A DNA stretch of 64,000 nt, taken from positions 1-64,000 of the forward strand of contig NZ_BCWQ01000008.1 of NCBI RefSeq assembly GCF_001592285.1, in the 5' to 3' direction. The translations under genes were made by a program, and so were the position numbers. The stretch is from Hydrogenophaga pseudoflava NBRC 102511. Its GTDB lineage: Bacteria; Pseudomonadota; Gammaproteobacteria; Burkholderiales; Burkholderiaceae_C. Below, in pieces: positions 9,900-18,990 of the stretch. Each line of letters begins with the position of its first letter. Within the stretch, counting starts at the first letter, position 1. Below the pieces are notes generated by a model. It saw only the letters and a program-made list of their open reading frames with translations, had not been told where the DNA came from and did no database searches.

Positions 9900-10877
9900 A
9901 TGTTTGCTCGCCGTTCCCTGATGGGGCTGGGTCTGGTTGCCATGTCGCTGGGTGCGACCGGAGTGGCCTGGGCGCAGGCCTACCCGACCAAGGTCATCCG
10001 CCTGCAGGTGCCGTTCGCACCAGGCGGTACGACCGACATCGTCGCGCGCGTCATGTCCGAGCCGCTGGGCAAATCGCTGGGCCAGAGCGTGGTGGTCGAG
10101 AACAAGGCTGGTGGCGGCGGTGTGATCGGCGCCACCGAGCTGGCACGTGCCGCCGCCGACGGTTACATCATCGGCATGGCCACGGTGTCCACCACGGCGG
10201 CGAACCCGGCGATCAACCCCAAGATCCCGTACAACACGCTCACCGACTTCACCCCCATCACCAACATCGCCGCCACGCCCAACGTGATCGCGGTGCACCC
10301 CAGCTTCCCGGCCAAGGACTACAAGGCCTTCATCGCCGAGCTCAAGAAGAGCCCTGGCAAGTACAGCTACGCCAGCTCCGGCACCGGTGGCATCGGCCAC
10401 CTGCAGACCGAGCTGTTCAAGAGCCTTGCGGGTGTGTTCATGACCCACATTCCCTACCGTGGCGCCGGTCCGGCCCTGAACGACACCGTGGGCGGCCAGG
10501 TGCCCATCATCTTTGACAACCTGCCGTCGGCCCTGCCGCACATCAAGGCTGGTCGCCTGGTGCCCATCGTGGTGGCCGCGCCGCAGCGCCTGCCGGTGCT
10601 GCCCGACGTGCCGACCTTCAAGGAAGTGGGGCTGGAGCCTGTGAACCGCATGGCCTACTACGGCCTCATCGGCCCCAAGGGCATGCCGAAGGACGTGGTG
10701 GACAAGCTCTACAACACCACCAAGACGGCCCTGACGGACCCGGCGGTCCGCAAGCGCATCGAGGACACCGGTTCGCTGATCGTGGCCAACACACCCGAGC
10801 AGTTCACGGCCCAGATCAAGGCCGAGTACGAGGTGTACAAGGAAGTCGTCACCAAGCAGAAGCTCTCGCTGGACTGA
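9900..10877 (+). CDS. Bug family tripartite tricarboxylate transporter receptor
   Basis: A 325-residue periplasmic solute-binding protein of the TctC/Bug family, which binds small carboxylates. It begins with an Arg-containing signal peptide ending GVAWAQA. The mature part shows the family hallmarks [20 protein letters not shown] near its start, [13 protein letters not shown], and [16 protein letters not shown] in the second domain. AAGGAGAG precedes the ATG at 9900. No TctA/TctB membrane subunits are nearby, as is common for the many orphan Bug genes of Burkholderiales. Its stop overlaps the xerD start by one base (TGATG). The ligand is unknown. Confidence 0.9.
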   Translation: MFARRSLMGLGLVAMSLGATGVAWAQAYPTKVIRLQVPFAPGGTTDIVARVMSEPLGKSLGQSVVVENKAGGGGVIGATELARAAADGYIIGMATVSTTAANPAINPKIPYNTLTDFTPITNIAATPNVIAVHPSFPAKDYKAFIAELKKSPGKYSYASSGTGGIGHLQTELFKSLAGVFMTHIPYRGAGPALNDTVGGQVPIIFDNLPSALPHIKAGRLVPIVVAAPQRLPVLPDVPTFKEVGLEPVNRMAYYGLIGPKGMPKDVVDKLYNTTKTALTDPAVRKRIEDTGSLIVANTPEQFTAQIKAEYEVYKEVVTKQKLSLD

Positions 10878-11797
10878 TGGACCCCACGGCGCTCGCGCGC
10901 AGCGAAGAGAGCGCGGGCGCCTTTGTCGATGCCCTCTGGCTGGAGGAGGGCCTCTCGCGCAACACGCTCGACGCCTACCGGCGCGACCTCGTGCTGTTCG
11001 GCCAGTGGCTGGCGGCCCATGGCGCGCGTTCCCTGCCGCAGGCGGGCGAGGCCGACATCCATGCCTACTTCGCCAACCGCCACGCCGAGACCCGGGCGAC
11101 CACCGCCAACCGGCGCCTCACGGTGTTCAAGCGCTATTTCCGCTGGGCACTGCGCGAGCGCCTCATCGACGCCGATCCGACTCTGCGGTTGACCGCGGCG
11201 CGTCAGCCGCTGCGCGTGCCCAAGACGCTGTCCGAAGCCCAGGTCGAGGCGCTGCTGAACGCACCCGACACCGCCACACCGCTTGGCCTGCGCGACCGCG
11301 CCATGCTGGAGCTGATGTACGCCAGCGGGCTGCGGGTGAGCGAGCTGGTGACGCTGCGCACCTTTCAGGTCGGCCACCAGGACCACGTGCTGCGGGTCAC
11401 CGGCAAGGGCAACAAGGAGCGGCTGGTGCCGTTCGGGCAGATCGCGGGCGAGTGGCTGCAACGCTATCTGAAGGAGGGCCGCCCCGAGATCCTCGGTGGG
11501 CAGGCCAGCGAAGACCTGTTCGTCACCGCGCGCGGCAGCAAGGCCGGTGAGGCCATGAGCCGGGTGATGTTCTGGAACCTGGTCAAGCGCTACGCGCTGG
11601 CCGCCGGCATCACCTCGCCGCTGTCGCCCCACACGCTGCGCCACGCCTTCGCCACCCATCTGCTCAACCACGGCGCCGACCTGCGTGCCGTGCAGATGCT
11701 GCTGGGGCACGCCGACATTTCGACCACCACCATCTACACCCATGTCGCGCGCGAGCGGCTCAAATCGGTCGTGGCGCAGCACCATCCGCGCGGCTGA
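10877..11797 (+). CDS. xerD: tyrosine site-specific recombinase XerD
   Basis: Resolves chromosome dimers at dif together with XerC and FtsK. The 306-residue protein has the SAM-like core-binding domain (LSRNTLDAYRRDL) and the catalytic domain with Arg in ASGLRVSEL, Lys in GKGNKERLVPFG, HTLRHAFATHLL, GHADISTTTIYTH with the second His, and the nucleophilic Tyr. The ATG overlaps the preceding stop by one base, giving an odd pairing with a carboxylate receptor gene. No att-like repeats flank it, so it is taken as the housekeeping recombinase rather than a phage integrase. Confidence 0.92.
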   Translation: MDPTALARSEESAGAFVDALWLEEGLSRNTLDAYRRDLVLFGQWLAAHGARSLPQAGEADIHAYFANRHAETRATTANRRLTVFKRYFRWALRERLIDADPTLRLTAARQPLRVPKTLSEAQVEALLNAPDTATPLGLRDRAMLELMYASGLRVSELVTLRTFQVGHQDHVLRVTGKGNKERLVPFGQIAGEWLQRYLKEGRPEILGGQASEDLFVTARGSKAGEAMSRVMFWNLVKRYALAAGITSPLSPHTLRHAFATHLLNHGADLRAVQMLLGHADISTTTIYTHVARERLKSVVAQHHPRG

Positions 11798-11826
11798 GGG
11801 GATGGTCCTGGGGGTATAACCCGGGT

Positions 11827-13071
11827 ATGGATGGCTTCTTGCAAACCCCCGTGGCGCAGGCCGCGATGCTGGCGCTGGCCGGCGCGCTGGCGTTCTGGCT
11901 GAAAGACGTGCCCGGGCTGGTGGTGTCCTGGGGCAAGCGCTTTTTCATCTCCACACTCACCATCGACTCGCGCGACGAGTTCCTGTTTTCGGCGCTCGTG
12001 GAGTACATGGACACCCATCCCTCGCTGCGGCAGGTCAACCAGTTCACGGCCCGCAGCGTGCGCCAGGGCACGGAATACCAGAGCCTGGCCGAGGACCTGC
12101 GGGCCGGCCAGGCGCCCCGGGCCTATCTGTCGCCTGGCGAAGGCCTGCACATCCTCTGGATCGACGGCCGGCTGGTCTGGATCCGCCGCGAACTGCAGGT
12201 GACGCAAAGCGTGTTCGAGCGCATCAGCCTGTCGCACTTCGGTCGCTCCGGTGACTGGCTGTCGGCCTTCCTGCAGCGCGCCATCGACGCGCGCGCAAGC
12301 CGCGAGAGCGACACGCTCTCGGTCTATATCCCCAACCCGTTCCACGGCGGGGACTGGATGCGGGCACGGCTGGGCTCGCGCCGCCCGCTGTCGTCTGTGG
12401 TGCTCAAGGCCGGGCAGGCCGAAGCGCTGCTGGCCGACCTGCAATCGTTCTACGCCGCCCATGGGCGCTACGCCGAGCTGGGCATTCCCTGGCGCCGCGG
12501 CTACCTGCTCTACGGGCCTCCGGGCACCGGCAAGACCTCGCTGGTCACCGCGCTGGCGTCCGAGCTGCACCTGAACGTCTGCACGCTCAGCCTGGCTTCG
12601 CCCATCGTGACCGACGAGAAGATCCACACCCTGCTGGCGGCCGTGCCGCAGCGTTCGCTGCTGCTGATCGAGGATGTCGACGCCTTTTTCCGCCAGCGCG
12701 ACGCGGCGCACGCCCAGGTGCGGCTGTCGTTCTCCGGTTTCCTCAATGCGCTGGACGGTGTGGCGACGCAGGAGGGCAATGTGCTGTTCATGACCACGAA
12801 CCACGCCGAGCGGCTGGACGAGGCGCTGATCCGCGCCGGGCGCATCGACGAGCGGGTGGAGCTGGGCGCGTGTGATGAAGAGCAGCTGCGGCGGCTCTAC
12901 CTCAAGTTCGATCCGGACGAGGTGGCGGCGCTGGCGTTCGCCTCGAAGCACGCCCCGCAGGGCCTGTCGCCGGCGCAGGTGCAGGGCATGCTGATGCGGC
13001 GCTTTGGCGCAGCATGTGGCCAGCCCCCACGCTCCGCCGCTGCGCGGGTCGCTGCCCCCCGAGGGGGCTGA
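11827..13071 (+). CDS. BCS1-like membrane AAA ATPase
   Basis: A 414-residue AAA protein with the layout of mitochondrial BCS1: one N-terminal membrane segment (about residues 12-25), a BCS1-specific region (about 30-210), then the AAA module. Walker A is YGPPGTGKTS at 229-238 and Walker B is LLLIEDVD at 278-285. A TTNHAERLDEALIRAGRIDERVE-type sensor/arginine-finger region follows in the usual place. In mitochondria BCS1 moves the folded Rieske protein across the membrane; the bacterial role is not established. The last 15 or so residues are encoded by a dispersed GC-rich repeat (13019-13101), so the native C-terminus may have been shorter. Confidence 0.83.
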   Translation: MDGFLQTPVAQAAMLALAGALAFWLKDVPGLVVSWGKRFFISTLTIDSRDEFLFSALVEYMDTHPSLRQVNQFTARSVRQGTEYQSLAEDLRAGQAPRAYLSPGEGLHILWIDGRLVWIRRELQVTQSVFERISLSHFGRSGDWLSAFLQRAIDARASRESDTLSVYIPNPFHGGDWMRARLGSRRPLSSVVLKAGQAEALLADLQSFYAAHGRYAELGIPWRRGYLLYGPPGTGKTSLVTALASELHLNVCTLSLASPIVTDEKIHTLLAAVPQRSLLLIEDVDAFFRQRDAAHAQVRLSFSGFLNALDGVATQEGNVLFMTTNHAERLDEALIRAGRIDERVELGACDEEQLRRLYLKFDPDEVAALAFASKHAPQGLSPAQVQGMLMRRFGAACGQPPRSAAARVAAPRGG

Positions 13072-13101
13072 TCCGGCTTGGGGCGGCCTGGCGCCGGATC
13101 G
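13019..13101. repeat. dispersed GC-rich palindromic repeat
   Basis: GC-rich segment with several short dyads, for example CCCCCCGAGGGGG, followed by a GGCGGCCTGGCGCCGG-type dyad. It covers the 3' end of the BCS1-like gene and the gap to the convergent DUF1439 gene. It resembles in layout the segments at 56338-56410 and 62228-62302. Such elements are common between genes in Comamonadaceae; it may also help terminate transcription. Confidence 0.55.
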
Positions 13102-13111
13102 TGCGCCCCGG

Positions 13112-13696
13112 CTATTGCGGCGGCCGCTGCACCAGCTCCACCAGCAGCCCCTGCTCGGTGACCGTGATCTGTCCGGGCCGCAGGCCCAGCAAGTCGGCCA
13201 TGGCGGCTTCCTTCTGTGGCAGCTGGTAGAGCACCACTTCGCGCAGCGACTGCTCGGCCAGCGCGGGGGCGTAGGTGTTGAGAAGGTCCACCGCCTCGGG
13301 CTGCAGGCCGGGGAAACGGAAGCGGTAGACCTTGAGCTGGTGGGCCCGCAGCGAGCGGTCGCTGTGTTCGTAGCGCAGCGCGAAGTCGACCGTGAAGCTG
13401 CCCTGCTGGGTGCGGGCCAGCGCCACGCCGGCGGCGGTCACCGGCATCTCGGCGCGCAGCCGGTTCTGTGCCGGCAGCAGGCCCAGGCGCGGTGCGCCGA
13501 GGTCCAGGTTCACCAGGCCGGCGACCGGGTAGCGCACCGGAAAGCGTTTGGCCACCTCGGTCTGCAGCAGATCCTGCGGCACCGTGATGCGGGGCAGGGC
13601 GGGGGGCGGTTCGGCCGACGCGGCGCCGGTGGTCTGCGCCAAGCTGTGCCCGCACAGGCCCACCGTCACCAACGAAAGAAGCAGGCGGCGGCGCAC
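13112..13696 (-). CDS. DUF1439 family periplasmic protein
   Basis: A protein of about 194 residues with a signal peptide (VRRRLLLSLVTVGLCGHSLAQ) and a mature domain matching the YceB/DUF1439 group of small envelope proteins of unknown function. The mature part has an ordered strand pattern including PVRYPVAGLVNLDLGAPRLG and FALRYEHSD. The start used is a GTG at 13696, because upstream codons in this frame are the antisense part of the DUF3297 gene. It lies 11 bp downstream of DUF3297 and is convergent with the BCS1-like gene. Unlike YceB it has no clear lipobox Cys. Confidence 0.7.
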   Translation of the reverse strand: MRRRLLLSLVTVGLCGHSLAQTTGAASAEPPPALPRITVPQDLLQTEVAKRFPVRYPVAGLVNLDLGAPRLGLLPAQNRLRAEMPVTAAGVALARTQQGSFTVDFALRYEHSDRSLRAHQLKVYRFRFPGLQPEAVDLLNTYAPALAEQSLREVVLYQLPQKEAAMADLLGLRPGQITVTEQGLLVELVQRPPQ

Positions 13697-13707
13697 GCGG
13701 ACTCCGC

Positions 13708-13953
13708 TCAGCGGTAGAACACCTCGACTGGGCCCTTGAGCTGGATCAGCACAGGCTGGCCACGGCGGTCCACCGTCTTGCTCGACTGCACCTTGACCCA
13801 GCCTTCGCTGATGCAGTACTCGGCGACATCGAAGCGCTCCTTGCCGTTGAAGCGGATGCCGATGTCGTGTTCGAACACGGCGGCCACATGGTGGGGGCTG
13901 CGCGGGTCGATGCTCAGGTGGTCGGGGAGTTCGGGGCGGGCGGTGTCGGACAT
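13708..13953 (-). CDS. DUF3297 family protein
   Basis: An 81-residue cytoplasmic protein that matches the small conserved DUF3297 family. Recognisable stretches are LSIDPRSPHH, FEHDIGIRFNGKER and EYCISEGWVKV. The function of the family is unknown. It starts with ATG at 13953 and is followed closely by the DUF1439 gene, probably in one transcript. Confidence 0.85.
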   Translation of the reverse strand: MSDTARPELPDHLSIDPRSPHHVAAVFEHDIGIRFNGKERFDVAEYCISEGWVKVQSSKTVDRRGQPVLIQLKGPVEVFYR

Positions 13954-14008
13954 GGTGGCGGCGTGCGGGAATCGATAAAGCGCGATTGTCCCGCATCACG
14001 GCCGGCGT

Positions 14009-15418
14009 TCAGTCCTCCAGCACGCGCACCTTCACGCTTTTACCCTTGACCTTGGTGGTGGCCAGCCGGCTGGCCACCTGCTGCGCGATGGCGCGGTCCA
14101 CCGCCACGTAGGTGGACCATTCGTTCACGTTGATCTTGCCCACCTGTTCCCGCGTGTAGCCCAGGTCGGCGGTGAGCGCACCCAGCACGTCACCGGGGCG
14201 GATCTTCTCCTTGCGCCCGCCCTGGATGTGCAGTGTTGCCATGGGGGGCTGCAGCGGCTCGGCGCTGGCGGGCACGAGTTCGCTCACCGGGTGCCATTCG
14301 GACTCGCGTTTCTGCAGCTGTTCGATGCGGCCCACGTAGCCCATCTCGTCCATGCTCACCAGGTTCAGCGCCAGACCGCTCTCACCCGCCCGGCCGGTGC
14401 GGCCGATGCGGTGGATGTGCACCTCGGGGTCGGGCGTCACATCCACGTTGATGACGGCGGCCAGGCTGGCGATGTCCAGCCCGCGCGCAGCCACGTCGGT
14501 GGCCACCAGCACGCTGCAGCTGCGGTTGGCAAAGCGCACCAGCACCTGGTCGCGTTCGCGCTGCTCCAGTTCACCGAACAGGGCCAGCGCGCTGAAGCCC
14601 TGGGCCTGCAGCACGGCCACCAGGTCGCGGCACTGGGCCTTGGTGTTGCAGAAGGCGATGGTGCTGGCCGGGCGGAAGTGCAGCAGCAGCTGGCCCACCA
14701 CGTGCAGACGCTCCTTGTCGCTCACCTCGTACCAGCGCTGTTCGATCTGCGCGCTGCTGTGCTGGGCCTGCACGGCAATCGTCTGCGGATCGCGCATGAA
14801 CTGCGCCGCCAGCTTGGCGATGCCTTCAGGGTAGGTGGCCGAGAACAGCAGGGTCTGGCGCTCTTTGGGGCACTGCTTGGCGACTTTGACGATGTCGTCG
14901 AAGAAACCCATGTCCAGCATGCGGTCGGCCTCGTCCAGCACCAGGGTGTTGAGCGCGTCCAGTTGCAGGCTGCCGCGTTCCAGGTGGTCCATGATGCGGC
15001 CCGGAGTACCCACCACGATGTGTGCACCGTGTTCCAGCGTCGCCAGCTGACCGCGCAGCGGCACGCCGCCGCAGAGCGTGACAACCTTGATGTTGTCCTC
15101 CGCGCGCGCCAGGCGCCGGATTTCGGTGGTCACCTGGTCGGCCAGCTCGCGCGTGGGGCAGAGCACCAGGGTCTGCACCGCGAAGCGCCGCGGGTTCAGG
15201 TTGGCCAGCAGGGCCAGGGCGAATGCGGCGGTCTTGCCGCTGCCGGTTTGGGCCTGGGCGATGAGGTCCTTGCCGAGCAGCGCAGGGGGCAGGCAGGCCG
15301 CCTGGATCGGCGTCATGCGCAGGTAGCCCAGTTGCTCCAGGTTGGCCAGGGTGGCGGGTGAGAGCGGAAGCTGGCTGAAACCGGCGTCGGAGGATGCGGC
15401 GGGGGAGGCGGAGGTCAT
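14009..15418 (-). CDS. dbpA: ATP-dependent RNA helicase DbpA
   Basis: DEAD-box helicase acting in late 50S ribosomal subunit assembly. The 469-residue protein has all core motifs in order: Q motif TPIQAACLPPAL, Walker A AQTGSGKT, PTRELADQ, GTPGRIMDHL, DEAD as VLDEADRML, SAT in LFSATYPEG, then ATDVAARGLDI and HRIGRTGRAG. The last 75 residues form the DbpA RNA-binding domain (IRPGDVLGALTADLG, SVKVRVLED), which recognises hairpin 92 of 23S rRNA in E. coli. It stands alone, with no clear operon partner. Confidence 0.94.
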   Translation of the reverse strand: MTSASPAASSDAGFSQLPLSPATLANLEQLGYLRMTPIQAACLPPALLGKDLIAQAQTGSGKTAAFALALLANLNPRRFAVQTLVLCPTRELADQVTTEIRRLARAEDNIKVVTLCGGVPLRGQLATLEHGAHIVVGTPGRIMDHLERGSLQLDALNTLVLDEADRMLDMGFFDDIVKVAKQCPKERQTLLFSATYPEGIAKLAAQFMRDPQTIAVQAQHSSAQIEQRWYEVSDKERLHVVGQLLLHFRPASTIAFCNTKAQCRDLVAVLQAQGFSALALFGELEQRERDQVLVRFANRSCSVLVATDVAARGLDIASLAAVINVDVTPDPEVHIHRIGRTGRAGESGLALNLVSMDEMGYVGRIEQLQKRESEWHPVSELVPASAEPLQPPMATLHIQGGRKEKIRPGDVLGALTADLGYTREQVGKINVNEWSTYVAVDRAIAQQVASRLATTKVKGKSVKVRVLED

Positions 15419-15452
15419 CCGCGATTATCCGCACATGCCGGCTGTTGGGTGT

Positions 15453-16940
15453 TCAGGCGCTCAGGGTGAAGTGGAAGGCCGCCCCCAGCCCGGGCTCGGA
15501 AAACGCCCACACGCGACCGCCGTGGCGCATGACGATGCGCTGCACGATGGTCAGCCCGATGCCGGTGCCGATGTATTCATCCTCCCGGTGCAGGCGCTGG
15601 AAGGGGCCGAACAGGCGGTCGGCCGAGGCCATGTCGAAGCCGCAGCCGTTGTCGCGCACGAAGAACACCGTTTCCCCGCCGAGCGTCTTGGCACCGACGT
15701 CGATGCGCGTGATCTTGCTGTGGGCGCTGAACTTCCAGGCGTTGCGCATCAGGTTGTCGAGCAGGGCGCGCACCAGCGTCGGGTCCGCCATGGCCTCGAG
15801 CTTGGGTGAAATCCGGATCTCGGCGACACGTTGCGGCTCGGACTCCATCAGCTGGCTGGCGATCTCGCCGGCGATGCCGCTGATGTCGACCAACCGCAGC
15901 TGCATGGGCACCTGGTTCAGACGGGCCATGTGCAGCAGGGCGTCGATCAGCGCCCTCATGCGCTGGCCGGTGGCGGCAATCCGCTGGACCAGGTCGATCC
16001 CGTCCTGGTCGAAGCGGGTCGGCTGTGTCTGCAGCAGCATTTCGCTCAGGCCGATGATGGCGCGCACCGGCGCTCGCAGATCGTGCGCCACCGAATAGCT
16101 GAACGCCTCCAGCTCCTTGAGACTCTGGTGGAGCTGATCGGTGCGCGCCGTGACCAGATGCTCCAGGCTCTCGTTCAGGGTCTTGAGCCGCAGTTCGCTC
16201 TGCTTGCGCTCCGACACGTCCTGCACCACCCCGGTCACGCGCTGGTCGGAGACGTGGCCGGCGTCGATCTTGATCCACCGGGGCGTGCTGCCTTCTGCGA
16301 GCACACGGAACTCTTCGCTGAAATGCCTGAGGTCTTTCAGGCAGTGGTGGAGTTTGGCCGCGATGGCGTCCCGTTCGGTGGCGTCCACGCGCGCGAGCAG
16401 GTCGGGCAGTGTCAGCGGCTGGTCGTGTGGCCAGCCGATCAGGTCGGCGGTGCGGGGCGAAGGGGTGATGGTGGTGGTGTTCTTGTCCAGCTCCATGACC
16501 CCCAGGCTGGCGGCATCGAGTGCCTGCTGCAGCAGGCGGCGGCTGTCGTTCAGCTCGTTTTCCAGTCGCTGGCGCTCGAACGCCATCTGGATGGTGGCGT
16601 GCAGCTCGCGCTCCGAAAAGGGCTTGAGCAGGTAGCCGTAAGGTCGTGTCCTGCGGGCACGCTCCAGGGTCGAGTCCTCGGAGTAGGCCGTCAGGTAGAT
16701 CACCGGGACAGCGTGCGTCTCGCGCAGCTTCGCGGCCACCTCGATGCCGTCCATGTCGCCCTGGATGTGGATGTCCATCAGCACCAGGTCGGGCCGCATC
16801 TGCGACACCAGATCAATGCTCTCCTGGCCCGAGACCGCGATGGCGGGCACGTCGTACCCCAGCATCGACAGGCGCTGCTGCAGGTTGAAGGCCACGATGC
16901 TTTCGTCTTCCACCACGAGGATGCGGGCGGGCTGGTTCAT
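15453..16940 (-). CDS. response regulator-PAS-histidine kinase hybrid
   Basis: A 495-residue cytoplasmic signalling protein with no membrane segments. Residues 4-120 are a receiver domain (VVEDES, phospho-acceptor Asp56 in LVLMDIH, Lys in LLKPFS). A PAS domain follows (about 135-245), ending in the VVQDVSERKQSE linker. A HisKA dimerisation domain has phospho-His286 in SYSVAHDLRAP. The ATPase domain has N-box NLMRNAWKFS and G-boxes DNGCGFD and GTGIGLTIVQ. It overlaps by 4 bp the stop of the PAS/HisKA_2 kinase gene, so the pair probably forms one relay, with the upstream kinase phosphorylating Asp56. The signal is unknown. Confidence 0.88.
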   Translation of the reverse strand: MNQPARILVVEDESIVAFNLQQRLSMLGYDVPAIAVSGQESIDLVSQMRPDLVLMDIHIQGDMDGIEVAAKLRETHAVPVIYLTAYSEDSTLERARRTRPYGYLLKPFSERELHATIQMAFERQRLENELNDSRRLLQQALDAASLGVMELDKNTTTITPSPRTADLIGWPHDQPLTLPDLLARVDATERDAIAAKLHHCLKDLRHFSEEFRVLAEGSTPRWIKIDAGHVSDQRVTGVVQDVSERKQSELRLKTLNESLEHLVTARTDQLHQSLKELEAFSYSVAHDLRAPVRAIIGLSEMLLQTQPTRFDQDGIDLVQRIAATGQRMRALIDALLHMARLNQVPMQLRLVDISGIAGEIASQLMESEPQRVAEIRISPKLEAMADPTLVRALLDNLMRNAWKFSAHSKITRIDVGAKTLGGETVFFVRDNGCGFDMASADRLFGPFQRLHREDEYIGTGIGLTIVQRIVMRHGGRVWAFSEPGLGAAFHFTLSA

Positions 16941-17965
16941 GGCGGGCCTCCGGGAGGGATGTGGACGGTGAACCGGGTGGGGTCGGCGCGCTGCACCTCC
17001 AGCGTGCCCTGCAACTGGCGTGTCAGCAGCCGCACGAGCTGCAGGCCCAGCGAACCGGTTCGCTCCAGATTCTGATCCTCCGGGATGGCGACGCCGTCGT
17101 TGCTGATGGAGAGACTGACACTGCCATCCTCTGCCTGCTCCAGCACCACCTGGATGGTGCCGCGCCGCTGGCCGGGAAACCCGTGCTTGAGCGCGTTGCT
17201 CACCAGCTCGTTGACGATCAGGCCACAGGGTATCGCCTCGTTGATCGGCAGCTTGACGTGGGTCGACTCGATGTTGATCGCAACATGACCCGCCACCATG
17301 CCGTAGGAGTCCATCAGGCTGGGCAGCAGCTCGCCCAGGAACTGCTGGAAATCGACCCGGGCAAAGTCGTGCGACTGGTACAGCGTCTGGTGGATCATCG
17401 ACATCGAGCGGATGCGGTTCTGGCTGTCGCGCAGCATGGCCACCAGATCCGGGTCGCCGATCTTGAGCATTTGCAGGTCGAGCAGGCTGTGGATCACCTG
17501 CAGGTTGTTCTTGACCCGGTGGTGCACCTCTTCGAGCAGCAGCTCCTTCTCGCGCAGTGCGTCGCTGATGCGGCGTTCGTTCTGCTTGCGCTCGCTCAGG
17601 TCCAGGATCACCGACAGGATCATCGGGCCCTCACCGGTGTCCACCGGGTTGATGCCGATCTCCACCGGGAACTCGCTGCCGTCCTTGCGCAGTCCGCTCA
17701 GATCGCGTCCCGCGCCCATCGGTCTCGCGGTGGCCTCGGTCTGGAAGCCGCGTCTGTACCCGGGGTGTGCGTGCCGGTAGCGTTCTGGCACCAGCATTTC
17801 CACCGGCTGTCCCAGCATCTCTTCGCTCGTATAGCCGAAGGTGGCCTCGGCGAGCCGGTTCACGCGGGTGATCATGCCTTGCTGCGTGACCACGACCATG
17901 GCCACCGGAATGCGGTCAAACGCCTGTCCGAGGTATTCGTCCAGCTGGATGTTTCGTGTGCTCAT
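16937..17965 (-). CDS. PAS domain HisKA_2 sensor histidine kinase
   Basis: A 342-residue soluble sensor kinase. Residues 10-125 are a PAS domain (MITRVNRLAEATFGYTSEEM) closed by the ILDLSERKQNE linker. The HisKA_2 phospho-acceptor box EEVHHRVKNNLQVIHSLLDL carries His148/His149, and the ATPase domain has the N-box LIVNELVSNALKHGF. This is the class of kinases often sensing light, oxygen or general stress. The ATG at 17965 (MSTRNIQLDEYL) is chosen. Upstream codons lack family similarity. The stop overlaps the start of the REC-PAS-kinase gene. Confidence 0.87.
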   Translation of the reverse strand: MSTRNIQLDEYLGQAFDRIPVAMVVVTQQGMITRVNRLAEATFGYTSEEMLGQPVEMLVPERYRHAHPGYRRGFQTEATARPMGAGRDLSGLRKDGSEFPVEIGINPVDTGEGPMILSVILDLSERKQNERRISDALREKELLLEEVHHRVKNNLQVIHSLLDLQMLKIGDPDLVAMLRDSQNRIRSMSMIHQTLYQSHDFARVDFQQFLGELLPSLMDSYGMVAGHVAINIESTHVKLPINEAIPCGLIVNELVSNALKHGFPGQRRGTIQVVLEQAEDGSVSLSISNDGVAIPEDQNLERTGSLGLQLVRLLTRQLQGTLEVQRADPTRFTVHIPPGGPP

Positions 17966-18093
17966 GGCCAACGTGCGGGAGTGATGCCAGGTGGTGGCCC
18001 AGCATAAAGGGGAATGGGCCACGCTGCGCGGGGAAAAACACCGTCCGGGCGCGCGTCGCACCCTCGCTTGATACAAACGAATTCGTTTTCGGC

Positions 18094-18945
18094 TCAGGCG
18101 CTGAGCAGATAGTCGAGTTCGGCCTGACTGAAACCCGCCGCCCGGCGGGCCTCATTGTTGAAAGGCGGGCGCAGCCGGGGCGCCGTGTGCACGCGCGCCA
18201 GGTGCCGGTAGTGAGACAGCGGTTCCAGGCCCTGCCGTTCGCACAGCCAGCCATACCAGCGGTTGCCAATCGCCACATGCCCGACCTCGTCGCGCAGGAT
18301 GATGTCCAGGATGTCCACGGCGCGCAGAGCGGCCGGGGTGCCGACCTTGCGCAGCCGGGCCTGGATCAGCGGCGTGGCGTCCAGTCCGCGCGCTTCCAGC
18401 GTGCGCGGGACCAGGGCCATGCGGGCGGTGATGTCGTGCTGCGTCTTCACGCACATTTCCCACAGGCCGTTGTGAGCGGGAAAGTCGCCGTAGTCGTGGC
18501 CCAGGCTCTGCAGGTGATCGCGCAGCAGCCCGAAGTGGGTGGCCTCTTCATCGGCCACGCGCAGCCAGTCGCGGTAGAAGTCGGCGGGCATGCCGGGGAA
18601 GCGCCAGACCGCGTCGAGCGCCAGATTGATGGCATTGAACTCGATGTGGCAGACCGCGTGCAGCAGGGCGGCCAGGCCTTCCGGCGTGAACGGTGAGCGC
18701 TGCGCCACCGCCATGGGCGGCACCAGCACCGGCTGCGCCGGGCGACCCGGCAAGACCCGGTCATCGGGCGCAAGGATGGACTGGGCTGGCGCCAGCGCCT
18801 GCTCGCGTGCGGCCTCGTCGGGCAGCGCCAGCAGCCGCTGCCACAGCGCATGGGCCGCCTGCACCTTGGCCTGAGGGACCGGCAGGCACAGGGCGTCGAG
18901 CGCTGCCTCGCGCAGGCTGGGTTCGGGGCTGGTGACGGTGGGCAT
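18094..18945 (-). CDS. DUF455 family ferritin-like protein
   Basis: A 283-residue protein of the DUF455 family, predicted to have a ferritin-like four-helix fold. Conserved acidic/His positions characteristic of a di-metal site are visible: HIEFNAINLALDAVWRFPG, RVADEEATHFGLL and ILRDEVGHVAIGNRW, each carrying Glu and His. Some relatives are annotated as tRNA-modifying MiaE-like or rhamnan synthesis proteins, but no function is established here. The frame stays open past the start on the antisense of the neighbouring carbonic anhydrase gene; ATG at 18945 (MPTVTSPEPS) is the sensible start. Confidence 0.85.
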   Translation of the reverse strand: MPTVTSPEPSLREAALDALCLPVPQAKVQAAHALWQRLLALPDEAAREQALAPAQSILAPDDRVLPGRPAQPVLVPPMAVAQRSPFTPEGLAALLHAVCHIEFNAINLALDAVWRFPGMPADFYRDWLRVADEEATHFGLLRDHLQSLGHDYGDFPAHNGLWEMCVKTQHDITARMALVPRTLEARGLDATPLIQARLRKVGTPAALRAVDILDIILRDEVGHVAIGNRWYGWLCERQGLEPLSHYRHLARVHTAPRLRPPFNNEARRAAGFSQAELDYLLSA

Positions 18946-18990
18946 CTCTACAATTCTAGGTTTGCCCCGCAGCCCACAGGAGACCTTCGC

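Noticed and set aside
10877..11797. Phage or island integrase
   Set aside because: Full XerD likeness, no attachment repeats and no mobile genes around.
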